Source: Suillus spraguei
Taxonomy: Eukaryota; Basidiomycota; Agaricomycetes; Boletales; Suillaceae
Direction of reading: 5' to 3'
Assembly: GCA_016800925.1 (NCBI GenBank)
Contig: JABCPU010001143.1
Span: 1-14,705, forward strand
DNA: 14,705 nucleotides
A program made the translations under genes and the position numbers. Of this stretch, positions 1 through 8,436 are shown one piece after another (the stretch's first letter is position 1; every line of letters begins with the position of its first letter). The notes below the pieces were generated by a model. It was not told the DNA's origin. It was given only the letters and a program-made list of their open reading frames with translations, and did no database searches.

Positions 1-615
1 TGCTACTAGTACAAGCTCATGCATACCTTCCACCATTCGTTCATGGTTCATAAGCCACACAATACAGTCACTAGCCGGCAATACATGCTAGCGATTTTTT
101 TCATTGATGTACAAGCCGCATTCTGGTGAACCATGTCTGCACCCCGTTTGAAGATCTTACGCATATTGGTAAACTGGAACATGATCAATTAGAACACATA
201 TGAAATGCACGCCTCGAACAATGGACCTAAAATAGGACTTGGGAAGCCATGAGGATGACACCAGTTCTGGCGAATTAACAAAAGTGACTCGCATACGCCT
301 GACTTATTCAGAGTTGATAATCATTCAATGATACTTAGCTCTGTATTCCAATAATAAGATATGATACAACGTACGAGCTCTTGCTCTAGCATTGTGATAC
401 ACGTACATGATTCATCAAGGTATTGTAATCGGGAAAAGTAACCTGATTTCGAGTTTAGATAAACCATCAAGGAGAGATCAAAACATGGGTATATTTCTCT
501 CTAAAGTATTATGACACTTGGGTACGATGAAGCATATACCCATCTCTTCCCAAAAAACTGGCTTCTTCATCGTCGGCATCCCGGCTGCACAAGCCTGTAG
601 GTAACTCGTTTAGCA
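1..615. other. Left-edge stretch without a recognisable gene
   Basis: This AT-leaning stretch shows no long open frame, no RNA gene and no repeat that I can recognise on either strand. It lies just downstream of the stop codon of the minus-strand F-box relic, so it may include that gene's former 3' flank. Confidence 0.5.
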
Positions 616-1141
616 TCATTCTCTTGCCCTGCTACAGATTATGAGCGAAGTTCCGAGCAACTCTTCAACCATTCGCCACTCATCTGGGACATCGGCGCGG
701 TTTGACCCCTTAATCGATCGTACGTTGGGAGCGATGGTTGAGATAAAAGCAGCAATTGATGTCGGATTCCTAATTTGCGAACCGCCACTGAAGAAAATGG
801 ATAGTGCGTTGTGAGAAAATCCTTGGTGAGGAATGTCAGGGGTCTGGTATGCTGTATGACTCGAACAGGAGTATCTGGAGATGTATAGTTCTCTTCCAGG
901 TGTGGCCAGGCCTTGGCCATCTTCAAAAGGACAGCATCATCCATTCGCACGATACTGCAGCCGGCCGAGTTGAAGTCAAGCTTGCGAAGATTGCGAAAGG
1001 CAAAGAGTGGTTGAAGGGTAGCAGCTCCAATTGAAGCATCGCGATCAGCGGGCAATGTTGAGCTGTACCTCTTGCAGTGAGCTGTGCATACAGACATCGG
1101 ATAGACGAGAAATCAGACCCGGTAGGGTCCGTGTGCAATCC

Positions 1142-1153
1142 ACTCGATTGATT
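1142..1153 (+). repeat. Target-site duplication, left copy
   Basis: ACTCGATTGATT here is repeated right after the poly(A) tail. The first A is ambiguous because the right copy's A could belong to the tail, so the certain duplication is 11 bp. Confidence 0.85.
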
Positions 1154-1154
1154 A

Positions 1155-1793
1155 ACCGAGGAAGGAGAACTCAGAATCCTACCAAGGAGCAAAGCGGCAC
1201 TAAGACAACACTTCTACGCAAAGATCAAAAAAGAGGCCACCACCATCATGGAGAACTCACCGCGCTACACACTGCTCAAATCAGTCGACACGTCAGCACC
1301 ATCAAAGAAGTTTGCAAAGAAGATAGAGAAGCTACCGAGACGTCACAGCTCACTGATGTTTCAACTCCGCACGGGACATATAGCGCTCAACAAACACCTC
1401 AAACGAATAGCGAAATCCCCAACGGCGCGTTGCCCAGCATGCGAAAACCATGACGAAACGGTACACCACTTCATCCTAGTCTGCCCAGCATACGTGAACC
1501 AGAGAGAACAAATGAGGAAAGAAGTCGGAGCAAGACAATGCAAAATCGAGTACCTGCTGAACGAAAGCAAGGGAATGAGAGCAACGTTGACGTACATCGC
1601 GCGCACGAGAAGATTGGAACAAACCTTCGGAGATGTAACCCCCCAGCGGAAAAGGGAAAGGAATAGAGGAAACGCGACAACAAGTCGCACAAATCATATC
1701 AAGAGCCTGAAGAAGGCCCTAACGTCCGCGCGCAAGCCAGGACCACTGTATAGCATAGACAACCAAAAAACGGACCAAAGCATATACGAATAG
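1155..1793 (+). pseudogene. C-terminal fragment of LINE ORF2 (reverse transcriptase polyprotein)
   Basis: The frame is open from the insertion point (TEEGELRILPRSKAAL...) to the TAG at 1791-1793 and gives 212 residues with no start codon of its own; the first ATG is at 1248. The diagnostic part is a Cys/His cluster, CPACENHDETVHHFILVCP, preceded by SLMFQLRTGHIALNKHL. This is the zinc-binding tail seen at the C-terminus of many LINE polymerases. A basic stretch follows (QRKRERNRG), which may bind nucleic acid. The apurinic endonuclease, the polymerase motifs and any RNase H active site lie upstream and are missing, so the fragment cannot transpose on its own. Confidence 0.85.
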
Positions 1794-1857
1794 ATTAGAT
1801 GTACAGTAGGTAGTGTCCATCATAGGGCATAGCCCCAACGGACAATAAACAAGGATC

Positions 1858-1876
1858 AAAAAAAAAAAAAAAAAAA
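1858..1876 (+). repeat. Poly(A) tail of the LINE copy
   Basis: About 19 A in a row end the element directly before the right target-site duplication, as expected from priming on a polyadenylated transcript. Confidence 0.9.
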
Positions 1877-1887
1877 CTCGATTGATT
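1877..1887 (+). repeat. Target-site duplication, right copy
   Basis: CTCGATTGATT matches 1143-1153 exactly. Removing the element and one copy leaves a continuous minus-strand stretch that reads ILSFTINRVDCTRTLPGL across the junction, as expected of the empty site. Confidence 0.85.
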
Positions 1888-2862
1888 GTAAAGGATAATA
1901 TTTTGGAGTGATAGTGAGCTTCTCCAAAAAAGCCTCCAAGATGAATAGATTTTTGCATGTTATGTCCAGTTCTTGTAATGCGCTGAATACGGGCGACTGC
2001 AGGAGCTTCTGTGCATCTGCGGATATGGGAGTTGGAGGTAATTAAATTTCAAAACTCGGAGTAAAGGCAAGTTGGACAAGTGTAGTATGGCTGCCTCGGA
2101 AACCGTTTCAGTCCTCACCGATGTTAGATGAGACCAGCATTGCAGCACGGTCGATGCATCTCCGACTGATTCCGTGAAATAATATTTATCTTGAGCGAAA
2201 CAAAAATGCGACATAAAAGGGCACGACTGAACGATAGACAAAATGATGGACAGTTTGGACGAGTCAAAGGAAGAGTAAATGGGGCCAGAACTCCTTGCGT
2301 GCGGAAATACTGAGCATTGTCAATTTTGGGGTGACAAACAACCGAATATATTGAAATGTCTCGTCGGAGGTTTCAGCCCAAGTAAGGGACGTCAAGTTGG
2401 GAAGCAAGGGGACAGAGAAGGGGGGACAGCTAAGGGCACGCCAAATTTCAGTGCCACAGGTAATTTGTTTCTTGTACGACCAATGACAGTGATTGACTAA
2501 TGAACGGACGCGATAGTTATATTTGCAAAAAATAGACCAATCATCGGGGTCATGGTTCTTTGAAATTTCTGTCAGATGGTGTTAAATAGTGGACTCTTGA
2601 GCATGAGCCAGGGCTTGACTAACTAGCGTTTGCCCGTCCTGCTTCCATAGCTTTGTGGGAGACATTTGATAACTGATTCAAACCCAAGCAGATCTCGCCA
2701 CAGAAGGTCCAGCGCAGGTCTACTGAACGACTTGCACGTCAAAGCGAGCGCCATGAGTGTCTTTTTTCCCATCAATGTCTGCCTCAATGACTCTATCATC
2801 CATTCAAATTCTGAAAGCGCATGGCAGTACTCACTACAGTGACTAGGTCGAAGATTCTCCAT

Positions 2863-3151
2863 CGCAGCTCAGGGATCATTATACAGCGAGTAGATGCAGA
2901 CAAGTAGAAAACATCGCATTTGCTCGGAGCAATTTGATCCTCAGTGTTTTCGGCCTTCATATTTATGAGTTATAGATAATCGCAGGAGCAGAAGTCTACT
3001 GTGTAGTTGCGACAAACTTGGGCAATTGATTTTCCTCACGTGATGAGATCGCGTAAAATGCAAGGTTAAGGAAGTTTCACGAACCATCATCGATTCATCA
3101 GTAAACCACCCATCTCGCCGAGCGAGCCCAGCACATTCTTTTATTCTAATC
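2863..3151. other. Divergent upstream region between the F-box relic and the secreted-protein gene
   Basis: These 289 bases separate two divergent starts (minus ATG at 2862, plus ATG at 3152). They should hold the promoter of the secreted-protein gene. I see no clear TATA box and no recognisable operator. A pyrimidine-containing stretch (ttcttttattctaatc) directly precedes the plus-strand ATG. Confidence 0.4.
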
Positions 3152-3921
3152 ATGCAATTTATTCTTCCTATGCTCTTGCTTCTCCTGGCGCCGGTCGCCG
3201 TAACTGCCTGCGAGGGCGACTGCATCGTTGACATCACCAATGAATACCTAAGCCGCTACGAAAACATCTTGCTCACGGCCCTTCAGAACTTGGAAAGTCA
3301 TCTAAATTCATCGTCGTCGTCAAGTCAAACTTATCATGATGACACGCACAGGCGACCCAGATCAGCGAGCAACTCGTCCCCGCTGTAAGCCGTAGAGAGA
3401 ACTCCATCGTGTACTTCGCCCCCGTCTTGAAAGCCTACAACCTTACTGCCTATAACAACCTAGAGAAATGCATATTCCCGAGTTACTTCCATGGAAAGTG
3501 TCAAGATGCAAACGGCGTGAACCCACCCGGATGCCCAAACCCTGACTGTCCCAAAGTTTGCGGCACGCCCGGCTCCATGGTCCACTTCTACCCTACCCTC
3601 GTCAAGATCGTATTCGATGGGACAACCAACCTGCTCGCCAACCTCACGGCACCGGGGAGTAAAATATACAACCAGATACAACAAACGGTTATGGCGGATG
3701 TCAACAAGGGACAGAAGAAACGTATGGAGAACCTGTCGCGCATCATGCCGTTACGCAGTCGCGCAGCAATAGAGGCGAGGAGTACTCACAGCATCCAGCA
3801 AGGCCTGAAGAAGATCATGAAAGAGCTGCGGCCGACCATGTTGGAAACATGTGGGGGTTCAAACCTGTCATTTTGCAGTTGGGAACAGCCTATGAAGGAG
3901 TTCATCTTGCAGTACCCTTAA
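3152..3921 (+). CDS. Small secreted cysteine-containing protein, function unknown
   Basis: The protein starts with a clear signal peptide (MQFILPMLLLLLAPVAVTA, cleavage likely before CEGDC). The mature part has nine cysteines, with a tight cluster PPGCPNPDCPKVCGTPGS around codons at 3520-3570, then CGGSNLSFCSWEQPMKEF near the end. There are at least four N-glycosylation sequons (NLT twice, NLS twice). The layout resembles conserved secreted proteins of mushroom-forming fungi with no known activity; that is from memory and unverified. Exon 1 runs from 3152 to about 3296. Exon 2 reads ATQISEQLVPAVSRRENSI from about 3352 to the stop at 3921. The natural intron (donor 3297, acceptor CACAG at 3351, 55 nt) leaves the frame off by one. 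GT..AG pairs 3313/3316/3319 to 3365 keep frame but have weak donors and drop the ATQIS residues. The junction is therefore unresolved. Confidence 0.72.
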
Positions 3922-4014
3922 CCCCATTTTTTGCTTACGGACATCTTATGTCACACTGCTAGAAGCATCGATTCTGTTGATAGTTGTGTTACATTCAGTT
4001 AGTTGTATTTCAAC
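3922..4014. other. Short convergent intergenic spacer
   Basis: Only 93 bases separate the plus-strand stop at 3921 from the minus-strand HOM6 stop at 4015. The two 3' untranslated regions almost certainly overlap as antisense tails. No hairpin terminator is expected in a fungal nuclear gene and none is seen. Confidence 0.6.
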
Positions 4015-5285
4015 CTACGGCCTAATCAACTTTAGGATATCGCTCACAACTCCCATGGCTGTTACATCATTGCCAGCACCAGCCCCTTGGACAATCAGGG
4101 GTCTCTTACCGTAGCGTTCGGTATGGAACATGATGATATTGTCCGATCCTCCCAATGAGGTTGCGAACGGATGAGTTTTCGGGTATCTGAAAAGTTCATT
4201 AGAAAAGAGTATGCTTGAGAGCTCATCGTGGACCTACTTTGCCAGCTCGGCTTTTACGACTTTATTTTTTACATCGACGACACCGACATAGCGGAGCACA
4301 CTGCCCTCATTCGCAGCCTGCTCACGCACCCGTGTAAAATGCGCGTCCTGCTCAGGAAGCCATTTCATAAACTCGTCCCCGTTGGAAATAGCGCTCGCAG
4401 GGGCGTCCTGAATTAAAGAAGTAGTCTCCACCGACTGGAACCCATGCAGAAGCGGGAAGTTTCCCTGCTCGTCCTTCAGCTCTGGAATGATACGCGCTAG
4501 GATGGTCAATTTCCGAGCGACATCTGCGCCATTCAGATCGTCTGCCGGGTTGGGTTCCTGAGGGTTGGCATTTGAGCACTGCGCAAACTCAGATGAAAAT
4601 AACACATACTGTGTATCCTTGTGCTCGGGCTCCTTTGACAATCGACGAAAAGCTTTCATCGCTTCCTTCTACGGAAGAAAAGTTGTTGAAGATATAACTC
4701 ATGGTCCCCGAGAAAACACCCTCGATCTTGACAACCTGATCGCACGCAGTTAGCCTCTATCCATCGCACCTCAGCCAATCAAAGACTTACCTTGTCCCCC
4801 GTTTCCACCAAATCTCTCAGCGTTGAGATGATAGGCAGCCCAGCGCCCACCGTTGACTCATGCAGATACCTTCCACTCTTGCTCGCCTGCACAATACCCT
4901 TATACAACCCCACCTCACCCGAAAACGCCTTCTTATTCGGCGTAACCACGTTGATCCCCACACTCAACAATGCAGGATACATCTCCGCAACGTCCTGCGA
5001 AGACGTATTATCAATAAACACCGCCTTCTCGCCCTGCTTCACAAGCTCCTGCAGGGTGCTTTTCACCGCAGAGAGGTCGACGGGCGTCTCGCTGGCATTA
5101 AGTGCGTCCTTCCATGCTAAGGGGTTGATGCAGAGGTCATTGGTGGACTGGAGCATGCGCTTGGAAGAGGTGAGCGCTGTGAGATGGAAGCCATAGTTCG
5201 AGTTTGCGATCAGCTGTTCGACGACTTGGGTCCCGACGCCTCCGACGCCTACCACAGCAACATGTAAGTGCTTTCCGGGTTCCAT
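4015..5285 (-). CDS. HOM6: Homoserine dehydrogenase
   Basis: This cytosolic enzyme reduces aspartate-4-semialdehyde to homoserine with NAD(P)H, the branch point towards threonine and methionine; animals lack it. Spliced exons 5285-4791, 4735-4610, 4557-4238 and 4186-4015 give 370 residues, close to the roughly 360 usual for fungi. Introns of 55, 52 and 51 nt have donors GTAAGT, GTATGT and GTAGGT and end in CAG. The N-terminus has the dinucleotide-binding loop (HVAVVGVGGVGTQVVEQL), then NVVTPNKKAFSG and HESTVGAGLPIISTL. The catalytic half shows EGVFSGTMSYIFNNFS, GYTEPNPADDLNGADVARK (with the active-site Asp and Lys) and KLTILAR. The C-terminus reads HPFATSLGGSDNIIMF and GAGAGNDVTAMGVVSDIL. The ATG at 5285 is the only one ahead of the nucleotide-binding strand. 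No lesion is seen. It converges on the secreted-protein gene. Confidence 0.97.
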
Positions 5286-5409
5286 TTCAGTGCGTTAGTG
5301 GTGTAGGAATAGGAAAGGCGTAATCTGCGATCACGGAGGTGCCTTGGAAAAATAAGATCTCGATATCGATTACTGGTTCTGCCAATGATGACGCTCCAGC
5401 GTGTATGCA

Positions 5410-5416
5410 TGACTCA
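5410..5416 (-). promoter_or_regulatory. Gcn4/CPC1-type site (TGACTCA) upstream of HOM6
   Basis: TGACTCA is the exact consensus for the bZIP activator of general amino-acid control in fungi. It lies about 125 bp upstream of the HOM6 ATG, and HOM genes are known targets of that control. The site is nearly palindromic, so strand is nominal. It directly abuts a 12-bp palindrome. Binding is inferred, not shown. Confidence 0.6.
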
Positions 5417-5428
5417 GTTGATATCAAC
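5417..5428. promoter_or_regulatory. 12-bp palindrome GTTGATATCAAC next to the Gcn4-type site
   Basis: A perfect palindrome begins on the base after TGACTCA, inside the HOM6 promoter. It could bind a dimeric factor. I do not recognise it as a named site, and a 12-bp palindrome can occur by chance. Confidence 0.3.
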
Positions 5429-6263
5429 CAAGTAACCGAACAATTGAGAATTCAATGCCCTTCGCCATGGTTTACGTCCAAAAGTTAATGAAATCTATTG
5501 CAGATCACAATAAGGAGTGTATGGTTTGATATAGAGATGTGTAACGAGTGAAAATGTTAACTATGAACTTAACGGCAAATCAAAGATGCACAGGCGTGCG
5601 CGGATAATGAGAAGGGGGGGAGAAGCAGAGTATGTACATTTGCGCCTGTGCTGGGTAGGAACGTATAATAGAACTGTAACCGAAACTTAGGCAAGAGTCA
5701 TGATACTTAGAGAAAAACGCACACCCAGACAAATTATACACTGGAAAATCGTGTCGCATCATGAACAGAGAATAAATGTAGGAGGGATATAAAGAAGTAC
5801 GGATGCCACGAAAATGTAAAGTGCACATTCGGTAAAAGTGAAGAGTTATGACGCGACATGATAGTCCGAGAACGTGTGGGTTGAGTCGATATTGATACAC
5901 CTTTGCATTTTCTAAAAAAGAAATATAGCTGCTACCAAAACTTGGAACAAGCGTGGCAGCCGCGAGGTGAGTGGGAGAATGAAACGAAACGAAATAGATA
6001 ACCCGAGCACCCAAGGAATCGGGCTAAAAACACAGGCGGGTGCCGGGAAAGTATACGATAATAAGACCAGGGAAAAGGAAAATAATGGTGGATGAAAGGA
6101 GAAGAAAAGATGAAAATATCACAAGACGAGTCCCAAGATCCAAGAACACGCGTAGGGGTGGAAGTACGAGGTCCCCACGTGTGGACGCAAGGCCGATAGA
6201 TAAATAAGCACGATCGGCTGGAGGGAAGGGTAGTGGCGTGGCGTCATATAACAATACGCAGCG
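5429..6263. other. Intergenic stretch, purine-rich on the plus strand
   Basis: This stretch lies between the HOM6 promoter and the hairpin region. From about 6000 on, the plus strand is strongly purine-rich (for example 6061-6120). Open frames here have low-complexity or random-looking translations and no family motif. It may hold the distal HOM6 promoter. Confidence 0.4.
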
Positions 6264-6330
6264 GGCAGCACAAGGCTTAATGATAATATTTTGTCGTTTA
6301 TGTAGTGGATAGTCTGCGCCTTGTGCTGCC
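6264..6330. repeat. 13-bp perfect inverted repeat (stem-loop)
   Basis: GGCAGCACAAGGC at 6264-6276 is exactly reverse-complemented at 6318-6330, separated by 41 AT-rich bases. A transcript from either strand could form a 13-bp stem. It lies about 670 bases downstream of the stop of the PNRC/Edc1-like gene, beyond most fungal 3' untranslated regions. Function is unknown. Confidence 0.6.
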
Positions 6331-6340
6331 TTTTATACAA

Positions 6341-6358
6341 GCCCGAATGCTGTCGGGC
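6341..6358. repeat. Short GC-rich hairpin
   Basis: GCCCGA (6341-6346) and TCGGGC (6353-6358) can pair around a six-base loop, ten bases after the larger inverted repeat. The two could be parts of one folded RNA, or coincidence. Confidence 0.4.
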
Positions 6359-6996
6359 AACCGAGATAATAAGAAATGCCGATGCGATGTTGCGAAAGCA
6401 TGATGATGATGGAGTCGTGGTAGTGACACATTGAGGGGTGAAAAGAAATAGATATAGAATGAACCGCCAGCGAGCGAGGTATGAATGTCGCTCCTGAGAG
6501 GTGACCCAGATGCAATAAATCTGGGGTAAGCCGCGAATGTGTCCTGTGCGGGAGACCATGACCGAAATAGACCGGATTATATGACAAGCAAGACAAGTGC
6601 AGAGCGGCAAGTCCATTAGACAGGCGATGCCGCAGAAACATAGAAGCCAACAGCCCAAGAAGATCACAACGGAAATGTTGCCTGATGGAAGACTTCGAAA
6701 GGATAATGATATCGGTAAAAGAGGTATAAGACACTGCGCCACGGAAGATCACGTCGTCGGAAGCAGGGTGTATGGCGACTTTTCGCGATGAGGGTGTATT
6801 ACGTTCAATATACGTTCGAGGATATCCCGCGGCGAAAGGAAAGGGAGATTATGTCGGTGGTGAGGTGATATTAATCTAGAAGCTGTTTGCCAATATGAAA
6901 ATCTAAACCGCTATTCAACGATTTGACGTTTCGCCGCAAGGGTTAAATCACCAACCTCTACACTTGATGAATGTGATAAAGGTAAAAAAAATCCGC
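6359..6996. other. Likely 3' flank of the PNRC/Edc1-like gene
   Basis: No gene is supported here. The part nearest 6996 should be the 3' untranslated region of the minus-strand gene that stops at 6997. A minus-strand open stretch at 6119-6742 lacks an ATG and any family motif. Confidence 0.4.
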
Positions 6997-8309
6997 TCAA
7001 AAAGCGGGCGGAGGCAACTCGTCGGGGCTTGGCGAGTTTTGGAACACTGAACTCGCAAAAAACCCAGCCTTTTCCTTAACGGCGCGGGTGACGCTCGGTC
7101 CAACTGACCCAGGCTTCCTTGGCATGAAGCCAAACAACTTCTTCTGCTCTTCAGAGGCATCAGAAGTCGATGCCATGTCCTCGTCCAAGGACATGTGAAA
7201 AATACCTTCACTGGGCGTCCTGTGATGTTTGCGGGATGGAGAGGGGGTGTTGCAGCTCAACTGCCCACCAAATGGAAACCCTGCGCTCTTATCGAGCGGC
7301 GCTGTGCGAGGGCTTTCTTCAAATGCAAGCTGTTGCCAGGTTCCAGCAGATCTCTCGCGGGTGGGGGTCGATAGAGGAGAGTGATCATCATCAACATCAG
7401 TGGTGTCATCGCAGACGGGGAAATCAGTAGCAGAGCCGGCAGAAGTGCGCCGTGCAGTTCGAAGTGGCGCAGCAGATTGGCTCGGAGCCGAACGAGAGAT
7501 ATTGTGACGAGTAGGCTGAACATTAGATCTAGGAACAGGAACTGCCCGAGTGGAGGGGGTGGGTGTAGTAATTTGCTGCGGGAAAGGGCGACGGCGACGA
7601 GCAGCAAGCTTTCCCGTGGGCTGAGATGTCAGGAAAGGAGCTTGCGGAGAAGGATTCTTGGGCGTCAAATTCATAGGTGGAACCGAGTTGTCCGAATCAG
7701 AATCGGAACTAACAACAAAGGGATCAAAAGAGTTGGATGCAGGATTGTTCTTGCGAGGAATAAACGTTTGCGTCGAAAATGTGGTACCCTCAGCCTGCGA
7801 GAGAATTGGGGGTGAAGGTTGACGGATGTTGCTGCGTCGCGCTTGTACATTCGAAGACGAGCTTCTAAAAGAAGGGAACGAATATGGTACTCAGAAATGT
7901 TGCTGAGTGAATACAAAGGGAAATAATTGACCTCGTCGTTCCCTTATCTTTAGGTGCCTTGGTTTGTCTACCCCGTACGGCCTTGTCCGGCGATGATGTA
8001 ACCGGATGAACAACGGGCTTCGAGACAACATCAGAATGACTTTTCTGCGTAGGAGGCTTGGTAGGTTCCTCGGATGACTCTAGGATTAGAGGCTGTGTTG
8101 CACGGCCCTGCGACTGAGGGACGAGCTGTTTCGGCTTTGAGGACCGATGCTGTTTCTGATGACTCTGAGGAAGCTGTTGAAGATTGCGAGGAGTTGAAGG
8201 TCGTGAAGGCTGCTTTGAGATGAAAAGCAAACCAGGTGTTTTTCGTTGCTTGAACTACGACTGCTGGAGGAGCCGAAGGATGACGACGATGTGATATGTT
8301 GGGTGACAT
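6997..8309 (-). CDS. Ser/Pro-rich protein with C-terminal PNRC/Edc1-like decapping motif
   Basis: The very C-terminus, ASSVFQNSPSPDELPPPAF (7000-7056), fits the PNRC/Edc1 signature: an aromatic-Ala-Gly/Ser-x-x-Phe activation element followed by the LPxP ligand for the Dcp1 EVH1 domain. Known proteins with this signature stimulate Dcp1-Dcp2 mRNA decapping in the cytoplasm. The rest is disordered: Ser, Pro, Thr and Arg-rich, with an acidic patch SSDSDSD, NSFDPFVV, and RTPSEGIFHMSLDED. Exon 2 is 7864-6997. A 67-nt intron (7865-7931) has a weak donor (GTCAAT) and a good acceptor (CTTTTAG). Exon 1 is open upstream only in part: its frame meets a stop at 8257. MSPNISHRRHPSAPPAVVV from the ATG at 8309 lies in the neighbouring frame and joins it if one base is removed from the five-T run at 8239-8243. 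This model gives about 414 residues. An in-frame ATG at 8345 is an alternative start. Family call is moderate, by motif only. Confidence 0.68.
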
Positions 8310-8373
8310 GAAGGGCGGAGGATGTGGTTTATGAGCAAGGAGCATTTGGTGAAGTGTAAAATGTTGAATAAAA

Positions 8374-8436
8374 CGATGAGTACGACGAGCGCAGCGACGA
8401 CGAAAAGGTTGAGGACGACGGCGACGACGACGAGTT
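8374..8436. repeat. Imperfect GAC/ACG trinucleotide repeat
   Basis: A run of imperfect GAC/ACG units lies just upstream of the chosen start of the PNRC/Edc1-like gene. On the minus strand one frame would encode a serine-rich tract, but no ATG-led frame links it to the gene, so I treat it as 5' flanking or untranslated microsatellite sequence. Confidence 0.55.

Larger units (their letters stand above)
1154..1876 (+). mobile_element. 5'-truncated non-LTR (LINE-type) retrotransposon copy
   Basis: The element has every mark of a target-primed insertion. It starts abruptly inside a reading frame that stays open to a stop at 1793. A short 3' untranslated tail follows, then a run of about 19 A (1858-1876). 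A perfect duplication of the target flanks it at both ends. Only the last 723 bp are present, so it is a dead-on-arrival copy without endonuclease or polymerase core. It sits antisense inside the F-box/LRR relic. The 212-codon frame has no stop or frameshift and the duplication is perfect, so the insertion looks recent compared with the decay of its host gene. The clade (Tad1-like or another fungal LINE group) cannot be settled from this end alone. Confidence 0.88.
616..2862 (-). pseudogene. Decayed F-box/leucine-rich-repeat protein gene, interrupted by a LINE
   Basis: Pieces of a basidiomycete F-box/LRR protein appear in order on the minus strand but in different frames. An ATG at 2862 opens a frame with an F-box core (TLMALALTCKSF...ALDLLWRDL, then SVIKCLP). 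Near 2505-2560 comes DPDDWSIFCKYNYRVRSL. At about 2442-2264 comes PNLTSLTWAETSDETFQYI, ending in a stop. At 2241-1960 come CWSHLTSVRTETVSEAAI and LHLSNLPLLRVLKF, then QKLLQSPVFSALQELDIT in a shifted frame. After the insertion come LISRLSDVCMHSSLQEVQL, then LQPLFAFRNLRKLDFNSAG and AKAWPHLEE, and in another frame TSIAAFISTIAPNVRSI and DEWRMVEELLG, stopping at 616. Some frame changes could be introns, but at least three (near 1905-1950, 1045-1060 and 880-890) have no plausible intron. A segment after WPHLEE also seems deleted. F-box proteins are normally SCF ubiquitin-ligase substrate adaptors; this copy is very unlikely to work. Confidence 0.8.

Noticed and set aside
1031..1453. A plus-strand frame overlapping the left end of the LINE
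   Set aside because: It crosses the insertion junction and is out of frame with the Cys/His-containing frame, so it is chance.
4792..5196. A plus-strand open frame of 134 codons
   Set aside because: It lies opposite exon 1 of homoserine dehydrogenase, which is clearly the coding strand.
6119..6742. A minus-strand open frame of 207 codons
   Set aside because: It begins with GTG, not ATG, has a random-looking Cys/Leu/Ile-rich translation and no family motif; long open stretches arise easily in pyrimidine-rich DNA.
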